NCBI RefSeq assembly: GCF_020379485.1
Contig: NC_063444.1
Location: 8,876,652 to 8,940,651, forward strand
Direction of reading: 5' to 3'
DNA: 64,000 bases
Source of the DNA: Brassica napus
Taxonomy: Eukaryota; Streptophyta; Magnoliopsida; Brassicales; Brassicaceae
In this document: positions 1 to 10,613 of the stretch, in pieces
How positions within the stretch are numbered: position 1 is the first letter of the stretch
Layout of the letters: every line of letters starts with the position of its first letter
The notes under the pieces: generated by a model
Seen by the model: only the letters and a program-made list of their open reading frames with translations
The model's database searches: none
What the model was told of the DNA's origin: nothing
Made by a program: the position numbers and the translations under genes

Positions 1-57
1 AGACTTCACCTCATGTCAGGTTTAGTTTAAAAACATGAACCTCTTTGAATTTTGCAG

Positions 58-2538
58 GAGACATAGAGTCCATGCCTTTTATTGAAGCTCTTGGGCAGTT
101 CTCCTATCGTGTTGGTAAGAAATGGTTTGTGTGTATCTTGTTCTTTTTGAGTTATAACACTAAAAGCTCTTACTTAAGCTGTGTGTGTTTAACATTTTTC
201 CAGGCTCTGAGAATTTCTGCTTGATCCATGTCAGTCTTGTGCCTGTATTGAATGTTGTTGGTGAACAGGCAAGTCTCTTGAGACTTGTTTCTTTTGGAGT
301 TTTTATCCTAACGATGTCTAACATAATGTGGTCTAATTGCTTACAGAAGACTAAACCAACGCAACATAGCGTTAAAGACTTGAGAGGCCTTGGCTTGAGC
401 CCTAACATCTTGGCTTGCAGAAGCACAAAGGTATCATCCTTGTAAAGTCTTTTATATTGGTAACGTTTGTTCTTCAATCTTGGCTCTAAGTTCCTATATT
501 GAATATTTGATTTTGTAGCCACTTGAAGATAATGTGAAGGCCAAACTCTCTCAGTTTTGCCAAGTTCCGGTATGTAATATTTACAAGACAGAACTTTAAT
601 CTTTTTCTTTGCTGGTACAGACATTGCTAAAACAAGATGTAATTTATTTGCAGATGGAGAACATTGTGACTCTCTATGATTGCCCCAACATTTGGCACAT
701 TCCATTGCTTCTCAAAGTGAGTAGCTTTTTCTCATTCCACCATACTCTCAAATTTTTGGTAAACAAGGTTGTTCTCAGCACTGATTTCCTTATGTTTTAA
801 CTTTGTCTGAGCAGGAACAAAAGGCACACGAGGCGATTCTGCATGTCCTGAACCTTACAGGGTGTGTCTCGCTTACTCATATTCTTGGTATAGATTGGTT
901 CATTAATTTAAATGCTGATTCTTGTGGGGATATCATTGTAACAGAATTGCAAAGGAGCCTGCATTAGAGGAATGGTCTCTGATGGCTAAAATGAGCGACA
1001 AGTTGCACGTTCCGGTGTGTTCCTGGTTCTATCATGACTTAGTTGATCTCTCTGGTTCTCATCTAGACACTGACTTCATTATGTTTTGAGTTTTTTTCAG
1101 GTAAGAATTGCTGTTGTTGGGAAGTATACTGAGCTCTTGGATTCATATCTTTCCATCCATAAGGTACACTTTCTCAGGATACATCAGTCTCATAAACTAT
1201 AACCATATATACAGAAGCCTCTCTATGACCAAACTCCTCATAAGCTATCTTCTATAATATCTTGTATGTGTAATGAGCAGGCTCTCTTGCATGCTTCTGT
1301 GGCTAGGCGCAAGAAACTTGTCATAGATTGGATTCCAGCTAGTGATCTTGAACAAGGTGCCAAGAAAGAGGTAATGTTTACACTTTACACTAATCTCTAC
1401 TACTCATACAAAATATATTAAGACACTGAACCAAAAAAGATTCCTCTCTGCAGAATCCAGATGCATATAAGGCAGCGTGGAAGTTACTCAAGGGTGCTGA
1501 TGGTATTCTTGTGCCTGGAGGTTTTGGAAACAGAGGTGTACAAGGAAAGATTCTTGCAGCCAAACACGCCAGAGAAAACAAAGTTCCATACCTTGGTATC
1601 TGTCTAGGTATGCAACTCGCTGTGGTCGAGTATGCAAGAAACGTACTCGGTTTGGCAGATGCAAACAGCGCTGAACTCGATCCCAACACCAAGAACCCTT
1701 GTGTTATCTTCATGCCTGAGGTCTGTTCCCTTCCACATTTTGTCACTGTTTGAGTTTCAACAAGCTCCATTCTACTTAATTTATGAGACCGTGTGACTCA
1801 AGCAGGGCTCGACAACTCATATGGGAGGCACCATGAGGTTAGGTTCAAGAAGAACTTATTTTCAAAGCAAGGACTCCAAATCAGCAAAACTGTAAGAACA
1901 TGATTCTTCTCCCATTCTTACAAGTATGCATCTTAGAGTTTAACTGACATCTTATTCTTTGGAATGTTTCAGATATGGGAACAGAAGTTTTGTCGATGAG
2001 AGACACCGACACAGATATGAGGTACTTTAAGCATCTTTCAGATTATAGTAAACAGTTATCTCTTCTACAGTTTAATCTAAAGCCACCAAATGTTCTCTTC
2101 CAGGTGAATCCAGCTATGGTTCCACGTTTCGAGAGCTCTGGACTCACATTCCCAGGAAAAGACGAGACGGGTCAGCGAATGGAGATCGTTGAGCTGCCAA
2201 ACCATCCGTTCTACGTTGGAGCTCAGTTCCATCCTGAGTACAAATCAAGACCAGGCAAACCATCTCCTCTCTTCCTAGGTAAAAAAAAGAAACAAACACA
2301 CAATCTTGTAACACTTTCTTTATGTAATGCATACTTATTACTCAAACCTTATCTAAAACTCGCAGGACTAATTGGAGCAGCTAGTGGAGAGCTAGACAAT
2401 GTACTGCAACAAAGCTGCCAAGAAAGCGTCGGCTCACGTCCTCACTCCAACGGAAAGCTCGAGAGGCTTTACTGGAAAGGTGCAGCGAAAAAGCCAGTCA
2501 GTGTTGTATACAGTGTATGTGATCGTGTCTGCTCATGA
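58..2538 (+). CDS. CTPS: CTP synthase, 3' portion (5' end outside window)
   Basis: This enzyme makes CTP from UTP, glutamine and ATP in the cytosol, the last step of pyrimidine nucleotide synthesis. Fourteen exons are visible: 58-114, 204-268, 347-430, 519-569, 654-716, 815-861, 945-1014, 1101-1163, 1281-1370, 1454-1720, 1806-1891, 1973-2021, 2104-2278 and 2366-2538. They encode 445 residues in one frame. The first visible exon starts in mid-protein ([20 protein letters not shown]), so the N-terminal part of the synthetase domain lies to the left. The C-terminal glutaminase domain is complete: the nucleophile motif GICLGMQ lies in exon 10 and HPEY in exon 13. The intron at 269-346 begins with GC instead of GT. 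The family is certain. By position it matches the A. thaliana chromosome 4 copy (inference). Confidence 0.95.
269..346 (+). other. GC-AG intron in CTP synthase
   Basis: The frame needs ...VVGEQ joined to KTKPTQ. The left border reads CAG|GCAAGT and the right border ends TTACAG. No GT at the left edge keeps this frame, so the donor is GC within an otherwise perfect donor consensus. GC-AG introns are a minor class of U2 introns in plants. Confidence 0.8.
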
Positions 2539-3551
2539 AGATGGCTGCATCAACGATGACTTTCTCTCTATAAAAAGATGTTTTATCCGGATTTTTTTTA
2601 ACGTGGATTGCTTCGCTTATGGAGGAAGAGAGAAGGCTGTACAGTTTGAGGATTGGCTTTTTATACGAGATGTGTTTCTTAAAAGATTATGAAGAAGAAG
2701 AAGAAGAAGACTAAACACAAGCAGCATTAGAATATATATATACCTTTGTCTTTTGTAATCGGTAATATCTAGAGTCGTTTGATTTGACTCTCTCTTCTGC
2801 TGCTGTGTTTCTTGGATTCTTATGTAGTAGCTTATCTTTGTGTTGTTTTTCTTGTTTTTGGGTTATTTAAACATTTCCAGAGAAGTTTTTTTGATTTCTC
2901 TGTATGTTAATGTAGCTTCTATGTTATTTGAATGGTTTATGTTATATTTACTAGCTATCTTCTTTTTTCTTGGTTTGACTCCATTGAAGAAGGAAGCTTT
3001 GCCTCACCTTTCTTGAAAGACGTTACCAAAACTAATATAGGGACTATAATTGATGTTAAGTCCTGGGGTCTATTTAGCTTCAGTTTTGTTGGAAATCTTT
3101 GGTCTGGTTAATAACCTAGTTAGTTATCTATTCTTGCAGTCAAAGATTGTGTGAGAGTCTCCATTGAAGCTTCTTCAATGACTAAGGGTTGTTTTGTTAC
3201 CTAAACTAATATAGGGACATATCTGGAAAATACCTATTAAAGTAAGGGGTCTGTTTGCAAATATGTTTTCTTTTTATTTGTCTATGGGCCGACTTTTCTT
3301 AATATCCCAGGCCCATATTTAAATGCGCGCGCTACTTGCCTGCCATTGCGCGAATCTGATGGACTTGTCGTTTCTCTATCATCTCCTGTACGCCAACTGT
3401 TCGATGAAATGTCTTTCAGAAACTTCGTCCTGAATCATTTACCTCACTAGTTTCTCGCCTTCATCACTGGTATATCATCTTAAATTGTTGTTAAGGGCTA
3501 TCGTAAAGTTCAATCTTTACTCGCTCTAGCTCTTGTTTAGTTGAGTGACTG
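2539..3551. other. Intergenic: CTP synthase 3' end and RNase H2B promoter
   Basis: The CTP synthase 3' UTR is T-rich and includes a GAA microsatellite near 2690-2710. Two imperfect copies of a short segment containing ACTAATATAGGGAC lie near 3031 and 3204. The right part holds the RNase H2B promoter and leader. No additional gene is seen. Confidence 0.6.
3283..3325. promoter_or_regulatory. Site II-like (GGCCCA / TGGGCC) promoter motifs
   Basis: TGGGCC and AGGCCCAT lie close together about 240 bases before the RNase H2B start codon. Such elements are common in plant promoters of housekeeping and cell-cycle genes, bound by TCP factors. Assignment to this gene is inference from position. Confidence 0.45.
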
Positions 3552-6500
3552 ATGTACGCTTCTTCAACCGTAAGATTTGGGCTTACTAAAAGCTTGAAGA
3601 TGAGTTCTACTGTTTGGTGGGAAGGAGTTGAGAAGACACGAGTTCTCATTGCCCCAGGTTCCTTTCTTCTACCTCATATTTTTTTGTTTTATTGTTAACC
3701 TAAATGACTTCAGTTATGCATTGGTGTAGGAATGTCATAAGCATTACTTTTTACTCTCAAAGATTACTTTAAGACTATTGTTCATCATTATAAAAAGGAT
3801 GTTGCTGAGTATTTTCGTTTCATATGTGAAGATTCAGCATGTGGAGGAAACAAACCTGGAGAACTATTAACACTTCGCCATCCAAAATCAGGTAATGTGA
3901 TTTAGATTCTTGACAAGACTGCTATATAATGTTGTAGGACAGTTGTTAGCATCTTTGTGGTTGGTTTGATATCTTTGCTTCTATGGGCAGAAAATGGAAC
4001 TTGCTACCTTTTTAACAATGACATGCTTCAAGAAATTCAATGGTTTAAGCAATCATATGGTTCTTGGTTCCTTGGAGATTACATTTCTCAAGGTAAATTC
4101 CACTGTTGATTATTAAGTGTAGATGAATGTATGGAGTATGTAGGCTGAATGATTTTATTATGTAACGTGATTACAATATTTATAGTGATTAGAGGAGCTA
4201 AGCTAGGTATTACAGAATGACTAATCTACCTTTCTATACATATACTCTACACACCCCCTCAAGATGGAGGGAGCTTGATCACTCCAATCTTGTTAATCAG
4301 CTCAGTAAAACGTGATCTCGATAAGGGTTTAGTAAGTGCATCAGCTAACTGATCCTTGGTAGAGACATGAGAGACGCGGAGAGCTCCGGATTGGACATTA
4401 CCGCGAACAAAATGATAGTCTAGAGCAAGATGCTTCATACGAGAGTGGAAAACCGGATTGGCACTTAGGTATGTAGCACCGACATTGTCGCAGTATATTG
4501 TCGGAATCGTGGGCACTGTGATACCCAAGTCAGTAAGCAACGAGCAGACCCACCGAAGTTCAGATGCCGTGTTAGCTACAGAACGATACTCCGCCTCCGT
4601 CGAGGAGCGCGAGACACTGTTCTGTTTGCGTGAAGACCAAGCGATTGGTGTAGAACCAATATAAAGAACATAAGCATTGGTGGAGATGAAGTCATCACTA
4701 TCACCTGCCCAATCAGCGTCCGAGTAGGCGTGAAGCGTATGAGGAGAGTGTCTACTGATGTGAATGCCGTGACTAAGTGTGCCTGCGAGGTAGCGGAGAA
4801 CTCGTTTCGCAGCCTTCCAATGTTCATCAGTGGGCTGGTGCATAAACTGAGAGAGACGGTTCACACTGTATGCAATATCCGGGCGGGAGAATGCCAAGTA
4901 TTGGAGACTGCCAATAACCATTCTATACTCACGAGGACAGTCCAAGACAGTACCCGAGTGTAAAGTCAATTTGGAAGCAGTCGCCATAGGAGTAGAAACC
5001 GGGTTGGCTTCGAGCATGTTCATCTTGGTGAGGAGATCGATAATATATTTCCGTTGCATCAAGTGGAGTCCTCCAGATGTTCTTGTGACCTCGATACCCA
5101 AGAAATAGTGCAAGTCTTTAGGTTCTTTGAGTGAGAAACGTGAGGCAAGAACCTGAATACAAGCAGAGACCAAGCGAGTAGTACTTCCGGTGACGATAAT
5201 ATCGTCGACGTAGACCAAGATGTAAAGGACGTCGGAGCCGGCGATGTAAGTGAAGACAGAGATGTCAGCAGTGGAGTTATGACATCCCATCTGACAGAGA
5301 AAGGTCTTTAGTTCTTGATACCACGCGCGGGGCGCCTGTTTGAGACCATAGAGAGCTTTCCGCAAGCGGCACACATAGTGGGGTCTGTCTGGGTCTTTGA
5401 ACCCCGGTGGTTGGGAAACATATACCTCATCTGTAAGGTGTCCTTGAAGAAAAGCGTTGTTAACGTCTAACTGTTTGATCGGCCAGGAATGAGTGACGGC
5501 ATGATGAAGTACAAGACGAATGGTGAGAGACTTGACAACGGGACTGAATGTCTCCCCATAATCAATCCCATAAGCCTGAGTGAAACCACAAGCAACCCAT
5601 CGAGCTTTTGGCCTGTCATAATCACCATTTGCTAAAAATTTATTAGTAAAAATCCATCTTGTATCAATAATATGTTGAAGAGGTTCTGGAGGAACAAGCT
5701 CAAAGGTGCGATTCGCAATTTGAGCATCATATTCATCACTCATGGCTCGTCGCCATTTCTCATCTCGCATGGCCTGGGCCACGGTTTTGGGAATCGGATA
5801 TGGGTCTTTAGTTTGGGCAATGAAGGAATATTTCTTTGCTGGTTTGATAATTTGGTTTTTGCTTCTGGTTTTCATGGGATGAGCGTTTTGGACTGGTGGT
5901 TGTAATGGTTCTGGTGAAGGGTTTAGTTCGGGTGATGGAGATGGGTTTGGCGCGGGTGATGGAGAAAGAGGAGGTATGGGAGTCGGCTGCAGGTTAGAAG
6001 TAGGAGGAATTAAGGGTGAGATATCATTACCTGCTGTGTCTGAGTGTGCATCACTAGTATGCACCGGTGAATTCATACCTGAGCCCATGTTAGAGTCATG
6101 TTCCGCTGCAGCAGAGCTAGCGGGACCCGTCGATGAAGACGGAAACTGTGGCAGGTGAGGATCCTGGCCCGGGGAGGCAACTTGTTGAGTGTGTACGAGT
6201 GGCGTTGGGTTGATAGGTATGGTGGTCGGTGGACAAAAGATAGGAGGTGAGGTGTTTGGTTCTGGTATCGGGGTAGCACTCTTGGGTACAAAGGGGAAGC
6301 TGGATTCATCAAACTGAACATGCCGAGAGACATAGATACGCCCAGTTGACTCATGTAGGCACAAGTACGCACTCTGTGTAAGAGAGTACCCAAGGAAAAC
6401 GCAAGACAGGGACCGGCTCTCCAATTTGTGAGTTGCGTAAGGCCGAAGCCAAGGATAACACGCACAGCCAAATACACGTAGCTTCAAGTAGTTCGGATTC

Positions 6501-9500
6501 TTCTGGAAGAGCTTTGCATAAGGAGATTGTTGAGCTAGGACTGGAGTGGGAAGTCGGTTGATAAGATATACCGCTGTTGCAAAAGCATAAGTCCAATACT
6601 CAACAGGTAATGACGCTTGATGGAGAAGCGTAAGTCCTGTCTCTACCACATGTCGATGCTTGCGTTCAGCTATTCCATTATGTTCTGGAGTGTGGGGAGG
6701 AGAGGTGAAATGAGAAATCCCATTAGTGGCCAGGAAGGATCGCAGAGCTAAGAACTCACCCTCATTGTCCGAGTACAAGTTTCGGATGGTAGCAGCAAAA
6801 TGTTTTTCCACAACTGCTTTGAATTGGATAAAGGTTTCTTTGACCTGAGATTTTTGCTTGAGGGGATAGAGCCAAGTGTAGCGGGTATAGTGATCAACAA
6901 AAACAAGGTAATATTTGTAATGGTCGATGGAGAGGACTGGAGATGTCCAAACATCAGAGTAGATATACTCGAGGGGTTGAGAAGAGATGATGATATTTTT
7001 GTAAAAGGGAAGCTTATGACTTTTATTAATGAAGCAATGAGAACAAGGATGTTTTTGTAAAGAAGAAGCAACATGTAAAGCAAATTGCGAAACAATGGTT
7101 TGTAAAACAGCAGTAGACGGGTGGCCTAGACGAGAATGCCAAGAGGAATGGGTCGTTTTTGGTGATGGTGAGGCAAAGAGGGAGACGGTTTTGGAAGATG
7201 AAAGAGGCCACTCGTACAACTCATCTTTAGTTTTGCCTTGGAGTAATCGGACCCACGTGCTGAGATCCTTCACCTGAAAATGAGCAGGAAAAAATTCAAC
7301 CGAAACATTATTAGAGTTGCACAAATGAAACACAGAGATAAGATTTTTCTGGAGATTAGGAACACAGAGAACATCTTTTAAAGTATAAGAGCGAGAGGGT
7401 GTGGGTAAGAGTGTGGAACCAGTATGCGAGATGGAGAGGCCGGAGCCGTCTGCGATCGTGACTTCCTCTCCGCCAGTATATGGTTGGTGCAGAGAGAGGT
7501 TGCTCAGATCAGTGGTGAGATGATGCGTGGCGCCACTGTCGAGGATCCAGCTATTTGGATTGTATGACTGTGCCATAGCCATATTAGCACGTGGTTGCCA
7601 TGCGGTTGAACCTGGTGAGAACGATCGAGCACCGGGTGCGGAGGAGTAAGCAGTTCCCTGCAGTTGTGGACATCGTCGAGCGCTGTGTCCTTGGACAGCA
7701 CAAATTTGGCAGCGACCCTGATAGCCACGAGAAGACTGATCACCACGGGCAGAGAAGTTTTGTTGTTGAGACCAAGGCTGCTGTTGGTTACGATTGTTGT
7801 TGTTGTTGCGGTTCTGCCCATGATAGTTGTTGCGAACATTGTTGTAAGAACCAGTTGAGTTCCCACAGTGAGTAGCTGCATTCACGGTGATGGGAGGTGA
7901 TGACAGCACGCCTTTGCTCTGAAGCTTAACTTCATGATGCAAGAGCTTTTCATGAACCTCCGCGAGGGAAGGAGGTGAGTCTCTGCCTTCGATGGCATCA
8001 ATGACCTGCTTGTAATCTTCTGGTAGTCCTTCAAGAACATACTCAAGCTGATCTTCAATGTCAATTGGCTTGCCAAGTAACGCTAACTGATCAAAGCGCG
8101 TAATGAAGCCTTGAACGCACACATCGATCGACATCGTTCCTTTGGTCCAAGTTTTGAGTTGTTGACGGATCTGTTTGACGTGCGCACGGCTGGGCTTCGC
8201 GTACGTCTCTGAGAGTGTTTCCCAGATGTGGTTTGAGGTCGTTGCGGTAGAGAGAATTGGTTGTATCGTGACAGTGATAGCCCCAAGCAGCGCACTATAG
8301 ATCAGTTTATCTTGTCGTTTCCACAGCGTATACTCCGGATTTGGCGTAGTTACTCCATCGACAGTGTTCGTTGGTGGTGGAATGATGACCGATCCGTCAA
8401 GATAGCCAGCGAGATCATATCCATCAAGTAGGGCGTGGACTTGACGGCTCCACATCAGAAAGTTTGAAGCCGTTAGCTTGGTAACATTTGTCATGTTGAT
8501 GTTGAGAAGCTTGACAGTGTCAGACACTGTTATTGTTTCAGAGTTAGAAGCCGGTGAAGAAGAAGACATGATGAAGCGTGAAGAAGAAGAAACAGAAGAA
8601 GTCGAGGAAGAGTAGAAAGAAAGGTTGGCGGCTTAAATAAAAATTTCAGATCCCTAGATATCAAGCTCTGATACCATATGGAGTATGTAGGCTGAATGAT
8701 TTTATTATGTAACGTGATTACAATATTTATAGTGATTAGAGGAGCTAAGCTAGGTATTACAGAATGACTAATCTACCCTTCTATACATATACTCTACAGA
8801 ATGTTCATGGTTGTTTTCTTGTTACAGATGGAAGCTTATATATGGCTACTCCGGTTGATCCTGTTTTCATCTTGTTGCCTGTTTTCGACCAAGCAAGAAT
8901 GAAGGTCACTCGCTCTATGCTCCTTGGCTCTTCTCAATTTCACTGTTACTTTCCTGTCTGACTTTAATTGTCGATCTGTAGAAAGGGGATGATCCTGGAA
9001 AGTTCAGGCAACTGGATGAGGTTTTATTTGTTGAAGGATATCCTGAATATCAACATCTGTCGTCACTTGCAGAGAAGTGTATGGAGATCGTTTGTCAAAC
9101 TCAAGGTTAATTGTTCTTCTTTGGTTTTGGAAAACATGGTTGCACTCGCACACGCTCCTTGGTGATCTCTAGTTGTTCAGTATCCTTATTCCTGTTTCAT
9201 CTCTTCTTGCAGAGGTTGGATCTATGAAGTTTTATCGACTTGATAACTCGAAAGTTTTAGCTTGGTTAACTTGTAAGGTATGCTCTTGTTGTCAGAACAT
9301 GATTGATTTACTGCAGCCTTTGCACTCTAACTTGTTTTGTTTCACATTCCGTAAATTTTTGTCCTTCTGTTTAAGGTTCCTGCAATTTAATGAACGCAGG
9401 TGCGCTCTTTAAAGAAGGCTCTACCGGCATTGGACAAGAACTATGCAGCTCAAGATGAGAAACAAACATGTAAGTTGTAAAACAGAAACCATTTCTTTTC

Positions 9501-10067
9501 TTGACGTTGACCCTTTCAAGAGGTGATGTTAGATGGCATTTCACTGATATCGTTTTTGAAATGTGCAGTGGTGGATGCAGTTTCAATTGTGGGAGAGTAC
9601 CTGAAGACAGAGCCTTGGTTGAAGCTTCTCTATGATCATCTTGGGTACCTTTTTTCTTTGTCAAAAAAATCTGAGATCCTTCACTCACTTAGCATAAGAA
9701 AATCATAAGTTCTTACAACGATGTTGATTATGTAATGTTTATCTTGCAGACTGGAGTTTGTAGACCCAACAACGAAAGAAAGCAATACAGAGACCTTTCC
9801 AAATGCAAATGAGAATAAAATGGACTACTCAAATTCATTACAGGTGTGTGTGCGTATGTTTCATTGCACAACCTATAGACAATTAGTTCATATCGTGGGT
9901 GTACCTTGTTCTTGTTGACTTAAAAGAGGAAATGTCTTTGGTCTATGTAGGAGAGAGCAAACAAGAAGACAGGAAAACCTGAGAAACAGACAAAGCAAGC
10001 AAAGGTAGAGACTGGATCAAAGAACATAAGGGATATGTTTTCAAGGGCTTCTAAGAAAAAGTGCTGA
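3552..10067 (+). CDS. RNH2B: Ribonuclease H2 subunit B
   Basis: Non-catalytic subunit of the nuclear RNase H2 complex, which removes ribonucleotides from DNA and degrades RNA-DNA hybrids. Ten exons give 296 residues: 3552-3657, 3832-3891, 3991-4092, 8828-8904, 8982-9105, 9213-9277, 9400-9469, 9569-9644, 9750-9843 and 9951-10067. Recognisable stretches are WWEGVEKTRVLIAP, GDYISQ-DGSLYMATPVDP and VGEYLKTEPWLKLLYDHLG. An in-frame ATG at 3600 is an alternative start. The Lys-rich tail ends SKNIRDMFSRASKKKC, which resembles a degenerate PCNA-interacting (PIP) box as found at this end of animal RNASEH2B. Intron 3 (4093-8827) contains a complete copia retrotransposon in the opposite orientation, but all exons and splice sites look intact. 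Confidence 0.9.
4130..4251 (-). repeat. 3' LTR of the RE1-like copia element
   Basis: 122 bp copy, adjacent to the polypurine tract. On the element's sense strand it begins TGTAGAGTAT and ends ATACTCCATA, so it ends TA where CA is usual. It differs from the other LTR by one C/T substitution. Confidence 0.95.
4259..8569 (-). CDS. Copia Gag-Pol polyprotein (1436 aa, intact)
   Basis: A single frame encodes the whole retrotransposon polyprotein. Order from the N-terminus: Gag (about residues 1-280), a CCHC zinc knuckle (287-300, CQICAVQGHSARRC), aspartic protease (DSGATHH at 344-350), GAG-pre-integrase (HSRLGHPS), integrase (SDNEGEF and EHNGIAERKHRH), a proline-rich linker, reverse transcriptase with YVDD, and RNase H (YSDADWAGD, STEAEYRSV, NPVFHSRMKHL). 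The order protease-integrase-RT-RNase H defines copia. The Gag opening resembles the A. thaliana RE1 family as I recall it. No stop or frameshift interrupts the frame. The ATG at 8569 is about 100 bases inside the 5' LTR, as expected. Confidence 0.97.
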   Translation of the reverse strand: MSSSSPASNSETITVSDTVKLLNINMTNVTKLTASNFLMWSRQVHALLDGYDLAGYLDGSVIIPPPTNTVDGVTTPNPEYTLWKRQDKLIYSALLGAITVTIQPILSTATTSNHIWETLSETYAKPSRAHVKQIRQQLKTWTKGTMSIDVCVQGFITRFDQLALLGKPIDIEDQLEYVLEGLPEDYKQVIDAIEGRDSPPSLAEVHEKLLHHEVKLQSKGVLSSPPITVNAATHCGNSTGSYNNVRNNYHGQNRNNNNNRNQQQPWSQQQNFSARGDQSSRGYQGRCQICAVQGHSARRCPQLQGTAYSSAPGARSFSPGSTAWQPRANMAMAQSYNPNSWILDSGATHHLTTDLSNLSLHQPYTGGEEVTIADGSGLSISHTGSTLLPTPSRSYTLKDVLCVPNLQKNLISVFHLCNSNNVSVEFFPAHFQVKDLSTWVRLLQGKTKDELYEWPLSSSKTVSLFASPSPKTTHSSWHSRLGHPSTAVLQTIVSQFALHVASSLQKHPCSHCFINKSHKLPFYKNIIISSQPLEYIYSDVWTSPVLSIDHYKYYLVFVDHYTRYTWLYPLKQKSQVKETFIQFKAVVEKHFAATIRNLYSDNEGEFLALRSFLATNGISHFTSPPHTPEHNGIAERKHRHVVETGLTLLHQASLPVEYWTYAFATAVYLINRLPTPVLAQQSPYAKLFQKNPNYLKLRVFGCACYPWLRPYATHKLESRSLSCVFLGYSLTQSAYLCLHESTGRIYVSRHVQFDESSFPFVPKSATPIPEPNTSPPIFCPPTTIPINPTPLVHTQQVASPGQDPHLPQFPSSSTGPASSAAAEHDSNMGSGMNSPVHTSDAHSDTAGNDISPLIPPTSNLQPTPIPPLSPSPAPNPSPSPELNPSPEPLQPPVQNAHPMKTRSKNQIIKPAKKYSFIAQTKDPYPIPKTVAQAMRDEKWRRAMSDEYDAQIANRTFELVPPEPLQHIIDTRWIFTNKFLANGDYDRPKARWVACGFTQAYGIDYGETFSPVVKSLTIRLVLHHAVTHSWPIKQLDVNNAFLQGHLTDEVYVSQPPGFKDPDRPHYVCRLRKALYGLKQAPRAWYQELKTFLCQMGCHNSTADISVFTYIAGSDVLYILVYVDDIIVTGSTTRLVSACIQVLASRFSLKEPKDLHYFLGIEVTRTSGGLHLMQRKYIIDLLTKMNMLEANPVSTPMATASKLTLHSGTVLDCPREYRMVIGSLQYLAFSRPDIAYSVNRLSQFMHQPTDEHWKAAKRVLRYLAGTLSHGIHISRHSPHTLHAYSDADWAGDSDDFISTNAYVLYIGSTPIAWSSRKQNSVSRSSTEAEYRSVANTASELRWVCSLLTDLGITVPTIPTIYCDNVGATYLSANPVFHSRMKHLALDYHFVRGNVQSGALRVSHVSTKDQLADALTKPLSRSRFTELINKIGVIKLPPS
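8677..8798 (-). repeat. 5' LTR of the RE1-like copia element
   Basis: 122 bp copy abutting the tRNA-Met primer-binding site (GCTCTGATACCA on the + strand, 8665-8676). Confidence 0.95.
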
Positions 10068-10198
10068 AGCTATCCAGTTATATATGATTTGTTATTTTCA
10101 GCTATCAGTGATCTATTTTGCTTAGCTAGCAACATCTTAAACAAAGACCGATTCACATTTTATTTCAATTCTCAGTTTCTAACTAGTATTTCTTATTA

Positions 10199-10425
10199 GG
10201 GCATCTCCAACCCCATTCTATTTTTTCTTCTAAAATAGAATTTAGAGTACAAATGCTCCAATAATACTATATTTTCTATTCTATAACAGTGTAAACATAT
10301 TTTTTACTCTATATATAGAATAATTATTTTATTTTTTGTTCATCATTCTATTTTTCACTCTAAAATAGAGTATCATTGTAACAACATCTAACTTTATTAT
10401 AGAGTTATTCTATTTTAGAGGAAAA
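10199..10425. mobile_element. AT-rich MITE remnant
   Basis: It begins GGGCATCTCCAACCCC, a sequence typical of one end of abundant Brassicaceae MITEs. Inside are repeated and inverted CTCTAAAATAGA-type blocks. The segment TATAGAGTTATTCTATTTTAG is also found, apart from its first base, in the fold-back element at 14568-14694, so the two are probably related. The far end is degraded. Confidence 0.55.
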
Positions 10426-10584
10426 ACTCTTTTTTTTTTTTTGGGGTCAAATATGTATTACTCTTTGCTACAAGAATTTGCTTATATACGAAAACCATTC
10501 TAAACTCAAGATCATAAGTTCATTTACAAGTGTTATTCGTTTGCTCTCCGATGTAACATGTCGCGGCTCCGTAAAGAGGTACTA

Positions 10585-10613
10585 ATGGGCCTGTGGGCCT
10601 AGCCCATCACGTG
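10585..10613. promoter_or_regulatory. Paired TGGGCC motifs and G-box upstream of ALKBH6
   Basis: Two TGGGCC elements, a TAGCCCAT and a CACGTG G-box lie within about 30 bases, some 440 bases before the start codon. This is a typical dense plant promoter cluster. Binding factors are inferred, not shown. Confidence 0.55.

Larger units (their letters stand above)
4130..8798 (-). mobile_element. Complete Ty1/copia LTR retrotransposon (RE1-like)
   Basis: The 4669 bp element lies in intron 3 of RNase H2B, antisense to the gene. It has direct repeats at 4130-4251 and 8677-8798, a five-base target duplication GAATG (4125-4129 and 8799-8803), a primer site TGGTATCAGAGC matching initiator tRNA-Met directly inside its 5' LTR, and a G-rich polypurine tract (GAGGGGGTG on its sense strand) inside its 3' LTR. 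One open frame encodes Gag-Pol. The 122 bp LTRs are very short. They differ at one position, and no coding break is visible, so the insertion looks recent and possibly still competent. Confidence 0.97.

Noticed and set aside
160..705. 181-codon minus-strand frame at the left edge
   Set aside because: It runs across CTP synthase exons and introns on the opposite strand, and the sense exons explain the sequence.
6073..7881. Several 60-134-codon frames inside the copia element
   Set aside because: They are out-of-frame shadows of the intact Gag-Pol frame.
8665..8676. A tRNA-Met fragment
   Set aside because: It is only a 12-base primer-binding site next to an LTR, with no cloverleaf. The same applies at about 54999-55010.
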